Of a stretch of 40,239 nt of DNA, positions 18,120-27,066 are shown in pieces. The notes below the pieces were generated by a model that did not search any database, had not been told where the DNA came from, and saw only the letters and a program-made list of their open reading frames with translations. The DNA comes from an uncultured Clostridia bacterium (lineage in GTDB: Bacteria > Bacillota > Clostridia > TANB77 > CAG-508), in contig CANQJG010000003.1 of NCBI GenBank assembly GCA_947624185.1, positions 1 through 40,239 on the forward strand, written 5' to 3'. Position numbers and translations under genes: made by a program. Position 1 is the stretch's first letter. The number at the start of each line of letters is the position of its first letter.

Positions 18120-20057
18120 TTACATTTTATCGGGAACTTCTATTCCTAAAAGTTTTAGTGAATTTTCTAATGTTACTTTTGTCATGTATGTTAAATACAA
18201 ACGTGCATTTTGACTTTCTTGGTCATCACTTATTATTTTATTTTTATCATAAAATACTCCATAAGCTTTCGCTACATCTATACTGTATCTTGTAATTATT
18301 GAAGGTTCATTTTTTTCTAAGCTATTTAATATTATTTGCTTGAAACTACTGATTAATTTTATAAGTTTTATACTAGCGTCATCTGTCAAGATTTTATAAT
18401 TTATGCCTTCTTTTACATTTGTATTATTTGTACTGTTTTCATTTATATTGTCTGCACTATTCTTATTATTTAGAGCTTTTTCTAATACACTTTTAGTTCT
18501 TACAGCCATGTATTGAACATAAGGTCCAGTTTCTCCATTAAAGTTAAGAGCTTCATTTAAATCAAATACTTGATTTTTTATTCTCGACTCTTTTAAATCT
18601 TCGAAAATAACTGCTCCTATTCCAACTTGCTTTGATACTACATCTTTATTATCCAAGTTTCTGTCTTGCATGATTTCTTTTGCTTTTGCAATCGATTCAT
18701 TTAGCAAGTCTTCCACCTTTACAAAATTGCCTTTACGAGTTGACATTTTGCCTTCAGGAAGCATAATCATACCATAACTTACATGTTCTAATCCATTTGT
18801 GTATTTTTCATCTAAATCTAAATATTTAGCTACTTCAAAAATTTGTTTGAAATGTAAATTCTGCTCTTCTCCAACTACATATATACATTTGTCGTAATCA
18901 TAAGTTCTAGCTCTATATAAAATTGCTGCTAAATCACGTGTTGCATAGATTGATGAACCATTAGCTTTTTGTATGATACAAGGTGTTTTTATACCTTTGT
19001 CTTCTAAATCTACCACTCTTGCTCCTTGTGATTCTATAAGCCTTCCGTTTTTTTCCAAAATGTCTATAACTTCTTGCATTTTATCTGAATAAAAAGCTTC
19101 TCCATTATATGAATCAAATTTTACGTTAAGCAATTCATATATTTTTTGAAATTCTTTTAAGCTTAACTCTTTAAATTCGTTCCATAATTTAACGCAATAT
19201 TCATCTCCGTCTTCAAGTTTTTTAAATGTTTCTCTACACTCTTCTAGTACATTTTCATCTTGTTCACATAATTCATTTATTTTTTTATATATTTCTGAAA
19301 GCTTGTCTATTGGATTCTCGGTTAAATCATAGTCCTTACCCCACCTTTTATATCCTTCTATTAGTTTTGCAAATTGTGTACCATAGTCTCCTAAATGGTT
19401 TAGGCTCAAGGTTTCAAAACCACAGTTTTTATAAATCTTATAAAGTGAGTTTCCTATTATAGTTGTTTTTAAATGTCCAATATGAAATGGCTTAGCAATG
19501 TTAGGCGACGAATATTCTACTAATACTTTCTTTCCTTCTCCAATATTCATTTTGCCATATTCATCTTTTTGCTCATCAAATAATTCAATTGCTTGTTTTA
19601 CAATTTGAGATTTATCAATATAAAAATTTAAATAGCCACTTATTGATTCCACTTTTTCAATTATTGAAACGTTGTTTTTCTGCTTTATTTGTGTATTATC
19701 ATTTTCTTGCACATTTGAGTTTGTTTGTACTTCTTCATCTCTTTGTGTGTCTTTATTTTCTTGCACGTTTGAGTTTGTTTTTGCTTCTTCATTTGCTTGC
19801 TGTTTTGAACCTGCTTTTACATCATCATTAATCTGTGCTTTCAACTTGTCAGCTATCATGTTTGGAGCTTGTCTTAATATTTTTGCAAGCCTAAAACAAG
19901 GGAAGGCATAATCTCCGTTGCTTTCTTCTTTTGGAACTTCTATATAATCTTTTATGTCATTTTCAGTTAGTTCGCAACCGTTGTCAATGCTTTCCTCCTT
20001 CATGCAATTCTGTAAATTAGTATATATTAATTTCGCTATTATTTCTTTAAAATCCAT
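18120..20057 (-). CDS. argS: Arginine--tRNA ligase with low-complexity insertions
   Basis: VEYSSPNIAKPFHIGHLKTTIIGNSL; NHLGDYGTQFAKLI; YATRDLAAILYR; GMIMLPEGKMSTRKGNFVKVEDLL; C-terminal DALR region. Confidence 0.96.
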   Translation of the reverse strand: MDFKEIIAKLIYTNLQNCMKEESIDNGCELTENDIKDYIEVPKEESNGDYAFPCFRLAKILRQAPNMIADKLKAQINDDVKAGSKQQANEEAKTNSNVQENKDTQRDEEVQTNSNVQENDNTQIKQKNNVSIIEKVESISGYLNFYIDKSQIVKQAIELFDEQKDEYGKMNIGEGKKVLVEYSSPNIAKPFHIGHLKTTIIGNSLYKIYKNCGFETLSLNHLGDYGTQFAKLIEGYKRWGKDYDLTENPIDKLSEIYKKINELCEQDENVLEECRETFKKLEDGDEYCVKLWNEFKELSLKEFQKIYELLNVKFDSYNGEAFYSDKMQEVIDILEKNGRLIESQGARVVDLEDKGIKTPCIIQKANGSSIYATRDLAAILYRARTYDYDKCIYVVGEEQNLHFKQIFEVAKYLDLDEKYTNGLEHVSYGMIMLPEGKMSTRKGNFVKVEDLLNESIAKAKEIMQDRNLDNKDVVSKQVGIGAVIFEDLKESRIKNQVFDLNEALNFNGETGPYVQYMAVRTKSVLEKALNNKNSADNINENSTNNTNVKEGINYKILTDDASIKLIKLISSFKQIILNSLEKNEPSIITRYSIDVAKAYGVFYDKNKIISDDQESQNARLYLTYMTKVTLENSLKLLGIEVPDKM

Positions 20058-20073
20058 AGAATTCTCCTAACCA

Positions 20074-20251
20074 TTAATTATGATTTGATCTTTAATTCTT
20101 TGCATTTGTTTAATTAAGATCTACTCTTTAATTCTTGCATTTGTTAATTATGATCTACTCTTTAATTCTTTTCGTTTGTTTAATTATGATTTACTTTGTA
20201 ATTGTTTGTATTCTTTTAATCATACTTTGCTTTATAATCATATAATTATTT
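20074..20251. repeat. Imperfect 34-36-bp tandem repeat, 5 units
   Basis: TTAATTATGATTTGATCTTTAATTCTTTGCATTTGT-type units beginning at 20074, 20110, 20144, 20180 and 20216. Confidence 0.75.
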
Positions 20252-20256
20252 AAAAC

Positions 20257-20991
20257 TTATTCTTTTCCTTGTAATTGCTTGCGTTCTTTTTTTATTATTT
20301 TTATATAACGTACATTGCTTTGCAAAAATCTTTTGATTCTTTTTGGTTCTACTGTAATTCTATATAACCACTCCAAATGGTATTTTAAAAACATTTTTGG
20401 AGCTCTTTTTTTCATACCGCTTAATACATCAAAGCTTCCACCTACTCCAACAAATATGCCTTTATTAAAATCTTTTAAATTTTCATAAATTAATATTTCT
20501 TGATTAGGTATTCCTAAAGCTACTAAAACAACGTCAGGTTTTGCTTTTTTTATTTTTTCAAATATTTCTTGTTTATTTTCTACATATCCGTCAACTGCTC
20601 CTGCAATAACTAAGTCAGGATATTGTTCATCAATTTTTTTTGTAAATTTTTCTATTACTTCTTTTTTTGCTCCGAATAAAAATATACTTTTTTTATGTTC
20701 ATTGCATTTTTCTAATAAATAATTTACGAAATCTATTCCTGTAATTGTCTTATTAATTTCCTTAATTCCAAACATTTGGGCACCTTTTACAATTCCAATT
20801 CCGTCAGGTACAATAACTGTTTGATCATCTAATAATGCGTTTTTTAAGGTTTCATTTTCTTCGGCAATCATCAATGTTTCAGGGTTCGCTGTTATTACAA
20901 ACATTTTTTTCTCATCTATTAGATTTTTTTCTGCAAGACTATAAAATTCTTTTTGGCTTCCCTTATATATTTTTTGAAAATATTCTTTCAT
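20257..20991 (-). CDS. WecG/TagA/CpsF family glycosyltransferase
   Basis: VPDGIGIVKGAQMFG; TGIDFVNYLLE; FLFGAKKEVIEKF; DVVLVALGIPNQEI; GVGGSFDVLSGMKKRAPKMFLKYHLEWLYR. Confidence 0.92.
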   Translation of the reverse strand: MKEYFQKIYKGSQKEFYSLAEKNLIDEKKMFVITANPETLMIAEENETLKNALLDDQTVIVPDGIGIVKGAQMFGIKEINKTITGIDFVNYLLEKCNEHKKSIFLFGAKKEVIEKFTKKIDEQYPDLVIAGAVDGYVENKQEIFEKIKKAKPDVVLVALGIPNQEILIYENLKDFNKGIFVGVGGSFDVLSGMKKRAPKMFLKYHLEWLYRITVEPKRIKRFLQSNVRYIKIIKKERKQLQGKE

Positions 20992-21018
20992 TAAAATACC
21001 GTTCCTTTTTATCCTATT

Positions 21019-22122
21019 TTAGTTGCTGTACTTTTCTATTATCGCGTCTACTATTTTCTTACTTGCATTTCCGTCTCCATAAGGATTCTTGGCTACACTC
21101 ATTTTTTTATACTCTTCTTCATTTTCTATTAATTCTTTTGTTAAATTAAATATGTTTTCTTCATCTGTTCCTGCTAGTTTCAAAGTTCCTGCTTCAATTC
21201 CCTCAGGTCTTTCGGTAGTTTCTCTTAAAACTAAAACTGGCTTTCCAAGTGACGGAGCTTCTTCTTGTATTCCACCACTATCAGTTAAAATTAGATATGA
21301 TTTGTTTATAAAATTATGAAAATCTATTACATTTAATGGATCTATTAGCTTTATTTTTTCATTACCGTCTAAATATTCTTTTGCCAACTTTCTGACTTTT
21401 GGATTAAGATGAACTGGATAAACTGCTTTAACATCATCATACATACTTACGATTCTTTTTAATGCTTTGAAAATATTTTCCATTGGCTTTCCAAAATTTT
21501 CTCTCCTATGAACTGTAACCAAAATCAATTTGTCATCTCCAACCCAGTCCAATATTTCATTTTTATAATCATTTTTTACAGTTGTTTTCAAAGCATCTAT
21601 CGCAGTATTGCCTGTTACGAATATTGTATCTTTATTTTTTCTCTCTGCTAATAAATTATTTTTGCAAGCTTCAGTTGGAGCAAAATTCATATCTGCTAAA
21701 ACTCCTACCATTTGTCTGTTCATTTCTTCCGGATAAGGAGCATATTTATTATATGTTCTTAAACCTGCTTCAACATGACCAATATCAACTTGATTGTAAT
21801 ACGCTGCTAAAGCCCCTGCGAAAGTCGTTGTCGTATCTCCATGTACTAACACTATGTTAGGTTTTTCTTCTCTAATAATTTTTTCTAGTCCAGTTAGCAC
21901 CTTGCTTGTTATATCATTTAAAGTTTGATTTTCTTGCATAATATTCAAATCGTAGTCAGGCACTATATCAAATACTTCTAATACCTGATCTAGCATTTGT
22001 CTATGTTGTGCTGTAACACATACAATGCACTTTATCTCTTTTCTTGACTTTAATTCTTTTATTACTGGTGCTAATTTTATCGCTTCAGGTCTAGTCCCAA
22101 ATATCAACATTACTTTAATCAT
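21019..22122 (-). CDS. wecB: UDP-N-acetylglucosamine 2-epimerase (non-hydrolyzing)
   Basis: FGTRPEAIKLAPVI; VHGDTTTTFAGALAAYY; GHVEAGLRTYNKYAPYPEEMNR; VTVHRRENFG; LTDSGGIQEEAPSLGKPVLVLRETTERPEGIEAGT. Confidence 0.96.
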   Translation of the reverse strand: MIKVMLIFGTRPEAIKLAPVIKELKSRKEIKCIVCVTAQHRQMLDQVLEVFDIVPDYDLNIMQENQTLNDITSKVLTGLEKIIREEKPNIVLVHGDTTTTFAGALAAYYNQVDIGHVEAGLRTYNKYAPYPEEMNRQMVGVLADMNFAPTEACKNNLLAERKNKDTIFVTGNTAIDALKTTVKNDYKNEILDWVGDDKLILVTVHRRENFGKPMENIFKALKRIVSMYDDVKAVYPVHLNPKVRKLAKEYLDGNEKIKLIDPLNVIDFHNFINKSYLILTDSGGIQEEAPSLGKPVLVLRETTERPEGIEAGTLKLAGTDEENIFNLTKELIENEEEYKKMSVAKNPYGDGNASKKIVDAIIEKYSN

Positions 22123-22272
22123 CTTTACATCTCCACTTATCGTTTTATTTATTTTTTAATAGTTTATTGTCATTTATTTTTCTGTATCAAATTTTCTGTT
22201 TTGTTCTAATTAATTTTGTTATTTTCATTAATCCATTATTTTTCATTATTATATCATTTACTTTTAATTATA

Positions 22273-22962
22273 TCATTTATTTTTTAATTTTTTATAAATG
22301 CAATATAATTTTATGTTAAATTTATTATTCATTTTCATCCTTAGATGTTCATTTCTCCAAGCTTTTTTACCAAGCCAAGAGCCTAGAAAAACATGTACTG
22401 TAAGCGAATCTTTAGAAGGATTGCAAAGTACGCCGTCTTTGTACACTTTTATTCCTTCTTTAAGCAATTGCTCTTTATTTCCTAACTCACAGCCATATTT
22501 ATTTATCAAAATATTCGATACAGATATTGTATTGTTATCTTCAAATTTAAAATCCATATCAATATCATCATAGTAATCCAACATATCTTTTACAAATGGA
22601 TGCTTGGCTTCAGCTCCAAAAACTGCAGTAAATGGGTAGTTTGCATTTTCATATCCAACAAATGCTCTATTGTCTAGCAAGCTGTCCAATTTATCAATTA
22701 CAAAAACATCTGTATCTAAGTAAATACCACCTTGTTCATATATTGCATATGCTCTAACGTAATCACTTACAAATGCCCACTTCTTTGCTTCGTATGCTCT
22801 TTTTACAAATGGGTGCGAATCAATGTCAAAATTATCTTCGTTCCACTCGATTATTTCATAATCTTTTAAGTGTTTTTTCCATGTTTTCATGCACTTTTGG
22901 ATTGCTTTTGGCTTTTCCTTTTTTCCCATCCATACATAATGGATTTTTTTAGGTATTGACAT
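22273..22962 (-). CDS. GT32-like glycosyltransferase
   Basis: IPKKIHYVWMGKKEKP ... SDYVRAYAIYEQGGIYLDTDVFV (DXD). Confidence 0.9.
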   Translation of the reverse strand: MSIPKKIHYVWMGKKEKPKAIQKCMKTWKKHLKDYEIIEWNEDNFDIDSHPFVKRAYEAKKWAFVSDYVRAYAIYEQGGIYLDTDVFVIDKLDSLLDNRAFVGYENANYPFTAVFGAEAKHPFVKDMLDYYDDIDMDFKFEDNNTISVSNILINKYGCELGNKEQLLKEGIKVYKDGVLCNPSKDSLTVHVFLGSWLGKKAWRNEHLRMKMNNKFNIKLYCIYKKLKNK

Positions 22963-22993
22963 TTTTAATTGTTCCTTTCAATTTGCTGAAATG

Positions 22994-24487
22994 CTATTTA
23001 TTCTTCAATATTCCAAATCTGTAAACAAATTTGTATTGTTTTGTTATGAAATAATATATTACTGCAATTATGAAATTTATTATAGTAAATACCACTCCTG
23101 AACCTATACAAATAGCCAAATTTGAGTATTGCTTTGGCAATATTATATAGAAGATTGCTCCTAGACAAATTATAAATAATGTGTTTAGTGCAAACCTTAA
23201 GTAATATTTCCATACATTTTCATGTATTATTTTCTTGAATATTACAAAAGGTTTTGTAAACAAATCTGCTAAAATCATTGATACTATTGTTCCAACCAAC
23301 ACTCCTGCTATTCCCATATATTGTACTAAAATAATTGATAAGCATAAATTAATTATTACTTCTAAAATAACAAATCTTTTTACTTCTTTAAATTTTCCTG
23401 AAGAAAATGTAAAGACTTTAAGCGGAATTTTTACAATTTGGTAAAATAGTATAATCGTAAATAGCAATGCCAATATTGTACTTGTATGTATATTTCCATT
23501 ATACCATATATTTATAAATTGATTAATAAATAAGAATAATGGTACACATATTATTGTTGCCACAAAGAATACAAATTCATTAAATTCATTAAATACCTGT
23601 ATTCCTTTGCCTTTTGCAGATACTAGCATATCTCCAACGCTTGACATCGTGGCTCCTGCTATTTTGTCCACTAATTGCCTTATTCCTTCTACAAAGTAAT
23701 TGTAAGTTGAATAAATAACAACAAATTTTAACCCAATTACCTTAGAGATAATAATTATATCTATATTGCTTGTCACTAAATTGCCTAAAGTATTTACAAA
23801 TAAGTCTTTTACGTCTTTTATCATCGAGAAATCTTTCTTCTCTTTGAAATCGACTTCTTTATAATTTTTCTTAAATAGATAATGAATTATTACATTACCT
23901 ATAATACTACAAATAACCAAAGAAATCAATATTTCCGGTAAACCTAATCCGCTACATACAATTATTATTTCTACAATTGTTTTTAATATAGTCACTCCTT
24001 GAAATACTGTGTTTGGTATGTATTTCTTTTGATCAGCTTCAAATAGCACTCTATATGGAATTGTGAAATAATAAATTGCTTGACTTATTAAATAAATTAT
24101 AAAAGTAATCTGTGTGTATGAAAAATCAAAGCTATTATCTTTTATGAAAAATCCTACAAAAAATGAGATAATGAATCCTACAACTAATATTAATGTTCCT
24201 ACAACATTGAATATAACTTTTGATGCTGCCATTATAGAACTGATTTTTTTGTTATCTTTTTCGCTTATTGGTTTATAAAGTCTGAAAAGTAAAGCTGTTC
24301 CTACACCACCTTCTAATAATACCAAATAACTTATAATTTGTCCATATAATTGGTACAAGCCTAATTGGTCATTACCTAGAATTTGGATAAACAACTTTGA
24401 TCTAAATAATCCTAATAAAAGTATCACTATTTGTGGAACTGCATCTGTTAAAAAGTTAATAATAGTTGATTTAGTTCTACTCTTCAT
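22994..24487 (-). CDS. Second polysaccharide flippase/oligosaccharide transporter
   Basis: Polytopic; LLGLFRSKLFIQILGNDQLGLYQLYGQIISYLVLLEGGVGTALLFRLYKPI. Confidence 0.87.
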   Translation of the reverse strand: MKSRTKSTIINFLTDAVPQIVILLLGLFRSKLFIQILGNDQLGLYQLYGQIISYLVLLEGGVGTALLFRLYKPISEKDNKKISSIMAASKVIFNVVGTLILVVGFIISFFVGFFIKDNSFDFSYTQITFIIYLISQAIYYFTIPYRVLFEADQKKYIPNTVFQGVTILKTIVEIIIVCSGLGLPEILISLVICSIIGNVIIHYLFKKNYKEVDFKEKKDFSMIKDVKDLFVNTLGNLVTSNIDIIIISKVIGLKFVVIYSTYNYFVEGIRQLVDKIAGATMSSVGDMLVSAKGKGIQVFNEFNEFVFFVATIICVPLFLFINQFINIWYNGNIHTSTILALLFTIILFYQIVKIPLKVFTFSSGKFKEVKRFVILEVIINLCLSIILVQYMGIAGVLVGTIVSMILADLFTKPFVIFKKIIHENVWKYYLRFALNTLFIICLGAIFYIILPKQYSNLAICIGSGVVFTIINFIIAVIYYFITKQYKFVYRFGILKNK

Positions 24488-24512
24488 TATTATTTACAAT
24501 CCCTTTCTTCGT

Positions 24513-25673
24513 TTATAAAATCTCAATCTCAGGAAATATACATAAAAATTTGCATATTTCTATCATTTTATCTTTATCATATTCATTTTTAACAACTATC
24601 GTTTTAAAACCTATTTCCATTTCAATTAGTAGATTTAAATAAAATTCATCAATTGTACCTTGTTTTATTTCTTTGTTAAATTTTCTTATATCTTTGCCTT
24701 TGTAAATGAATATATCAGGCACTTTTTCTATTGTAACTTTTCTATTTGAGCTAGAAGTGTTTTTGTAAAAATTCACTAATGAATTCAAAAATAAATTATT
24801 TTTATAATTTGGCACTCTCTTCTTTACAACGAACTCAACGATTTTGCCTTTTCTCTTCTGCTCTTTTTTATGATAAATCGGTTTGTATTCTATTTTCATT
24901 TTATGTAAAGCTCTACATAAAAAATTTTGTAATTTATAAAATGGAATATTATAATAATTCATTAATGTTGTAAGAGTTCTCAATTCTCCATTTAGTACAT
25001 TTAAAGTTCCGATTTCATCATTTATATAATTGTTTTCATGTATTCTATATTTCATAAAGATAAAATCTACTTTTTTTACTTTTATTATGCTTGGCTTTTC
25101 ATTTTCTGTATTTATCCAAAAAGGCATATTCCATATTAGATATGTATTTTTTATACTTGAAACGTAACTTTCCTTTTTGAAAAATCCAACATCTACATAA
25201 AGATTTCTGCCTAAACTCAATTGTTGTAAAGGCAAATCACTTTTGCTATTTTTATATTGCCTTACCTTTTGAATCCCAAGCTCTGCTCCATTGTCATTAA
25301 TCAGCTTCAAATCTGATATGATAGCATCATAATCTGCATTTTTACTCATGTAATCAACGCATTTTTCAAATGTAGTATTTTCATTTAGCAAATCATCTGA
25401 GTGTAGCACATATATATAGTCGCCAGTAATGTAATCAAGTGCATTAATTATCGCATTTAATTGGTCTGAATTTTCCTGATAACAATATCTAATTTTATCT
25501 TCAGCATCTTTTTCTTTTTTATAGTCTTCAATAATAAGTCTAGTATTATCAGTTGAACCGTCATCTATAATAATTAATTCCCAATCCTTATATGTCTGAT
25601 ACATCAATGAATCAAGCGTTTCTTTTATCGTTTTGCTGTCATTATAAGTTGGCATTATTACTGATATTTTCAA
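24513..25673 (-). CDS. GT2 family glycosyltransferase
   Basis: ISVIMPTYNDSKTIKETLDSLMYQTYKDWELIIIDDGSTDNT ... YVLHSDD. Confidence 0.93.
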   Translation of the reverse strand: MKISVIMPTYNDSKTIKETLDSLMYQTYKDWELIIIDDGSTDNTRLIIEDYKKEKDAEDKIRYCYQENSDQLNAIINALDYITGDYIYVLHSDDLLNENTTFEKCVDYMSKNADYDAIISDLKLINDNGAELGIQKVRQYKNSKSDLPLQQLSLGRNLYVDVGFFKKESYVSSIKNTYLIWNMPFWINTENEKPSIIKVKKVDFIFMKYRIHENNYINDEIGTLNVLNGELRTLTTLMNYYNIPFYKLQNFLCRALHKMKIEYKPIYHKKEQKRKGKIVEFVVKKRVPNYKNNLFLNSLVNFYKNTSSSNRKVTIEKVPDIFIYKGKDIRKFNKEIKQGTIDEFYLNLLIEMEIGFKTIVVKNEYDKDKMIEICKFLCIFPEIEIL

Positions 25674-25675
25674 AA

Positions 25676-26818
25676 TTACTTTAAACTCCCTTCAATCAAG
25701 TTGTACCAATTTTGTGCAACTATTTCTTTTTTATATTTTTTTGAAAACTCCCTGCCCTGCTTTCCTAAAACATTTCTTAGATTTTCATTTTCTATTAATT
25801 CTATTATTTTTTGAGCCATGGTTTCTTTATCTCTGTTTTCAATCAAATAGCCGTTTTCGCCATTTTTTATTATTTCCTTAGCTCCTTGTGCACTATCGAA
25901 CGCTAATAAAGGTATGCCATAGCTTTCAGCTTCAATTAAAACGATTCCAAAAGACTCTGTAAATGAACTCATTGCATAAATTGATGAATCAAGATATAAT
26001 TTATCAAGTTCTTCTTTGGTTTTGTATCCATGTAATATGACATTATTTTCAAGGTTATATTCTTTTATTTTCTGCTGTACTGCACTTTCTTCTTCTCCAC
26101 TTCCGACAATATTTAAAGTCCAATTTGGATATTTTTTATGTACTATATTGAAAACATCAATTAAATCTGTATAACCTTTTTCTTTGGCCAATCTTCCAAC
26201 AGAAATTATATTTTCTGAATTTAGAGTTGACACTTCCTTTGGATAATTATCTATGCAATGTGGTATGTATATACATTTTGTCTTAGTTCCTTTTAACTTT
26301 TCTTGATAAAAATCTGTAAGCTCCTGAGAAACTGGCAAAAAATAATCAATATTTTTTATACATCTCAATGTTTTATTTATATATTTTTTATTGTTATTAT
26401 GATGATTATGCTCTTGTGCAATTTTAAGAGTTCCCTTTTTAGCGTACTTCCCAACCCAAGCATTATGAAAATATCTTGTTGAAATTATTACATCACTATC
26501 TAGTTTTTTTATAGCATCAACCATAAGTTTTTTCCTTAAAAATAGCACCTTTGCACTAATAAATGATTGCTTAATAATTTCAAAGATATTCAAACTTTTT
26601 ATTGCCTTCTTTAGTTCAAGTCTATTTGGTTTTAAATTATTTTTTAAATATGTAACTTTCACTCTTGGATCAATCTTGAAAGCAGAACTATCTTGCAACA
26701 TATAATTTACTATGATTTCTACGCTATAATTTTCACATAGCATATTGCTTAATGATATGATTGCATTTTCTGTTCCGCCAACGCCTAGGTGCAATGCTAA
26801 TATAGATACCTTTTTCAT
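25676..26818 (-). CDS. GT4 family glycosyltransferase
   Basis: LGVGGTENAIISLSNML; ISVGRLAKEKGYTDLIDVF; SSFTESFGIVLIEAESYGIPLLAFDSAQGAKEII. Confidence 0.94.
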   Translation of the reverse strand: MKKVSILALHLGVGGTENAIISLSNMLCENYSVEIIVNYMLQDSSAFKIDPRVKVTYLKNNLKPNRLELKKAIKSLNIFEIIKQSFISAKVLFLRKKLMVDAIKKLDSDVIISTRYFHNAWVGKYAKKGTLKIAQEHNHHNNNKKYINKTLRCIKNIDYFLPVSQELTDFYQEKLKGTKTKCIYIPHCIDNYPKEVSTLNSENIISVGRLAKEKGYTDLIDVFNIVHKKYPNWTLNIVGSGEEESAVQQKIKEYNLENNVILHGYKTKEELDKLYLDSSIYAMSSFTESFGIVLIEAESYGIPLLAFDSAQGAKEIIKNGENGYLIENRDKETMAQKIIELIENENLRNVLGKQGREFSKKYKKEIVAQNWYNLIEGSLK

Positions 26819-26866
26819 ATTAATTCCATTTCTTTCTTGCTTTCAATTCAAGCTAATATTGTTTAT

Positions 26867-27066
26867 ATATAATTCTATAAATATAATAGTGTTCGCACCT
26901 TGCTGTCGCAAATTCCATTATGCCTTCATGGCTGTGCAATTAATATACTTTGTGCAATACATAATGCCATTCGGCGCTTGTATGTAATTTGCTTCATTCG
27001 CCCTTCGCTAACGCTCCGGTTGGGCGCTGCGCGGTTGCTTCAACTATTATATTTATAGAATAATAT
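26867..27066 (-). repeat. Interspersed intergenic element, copy A (core 26891..27042, inverted arms 26872..26890 / 27043..27061, extendable to 26867 / 27066 with one mismatch)
   Basis: ~152-nt core near-identical to copies B and C (about 9 differences versus C by eye). Arms ATTCTATAAATATAATAGT / ACTATTATATTTATAGAAT, perfect over 19 bp. Confidence 0.9.

Noticed and set aside
20074-20251. CRISPR array (repeat length ~36 bp)
   Set aside because: Units are contiguous and degenerate with no unique spacers between identical repeats; no cas genes in the window.
20058-20256. T-box riboswitch upstream of argS
   Set aside because: No T-box core (TGGNACCGCG-like) or specifier stem; the region consists of the AT-rich tandem array.
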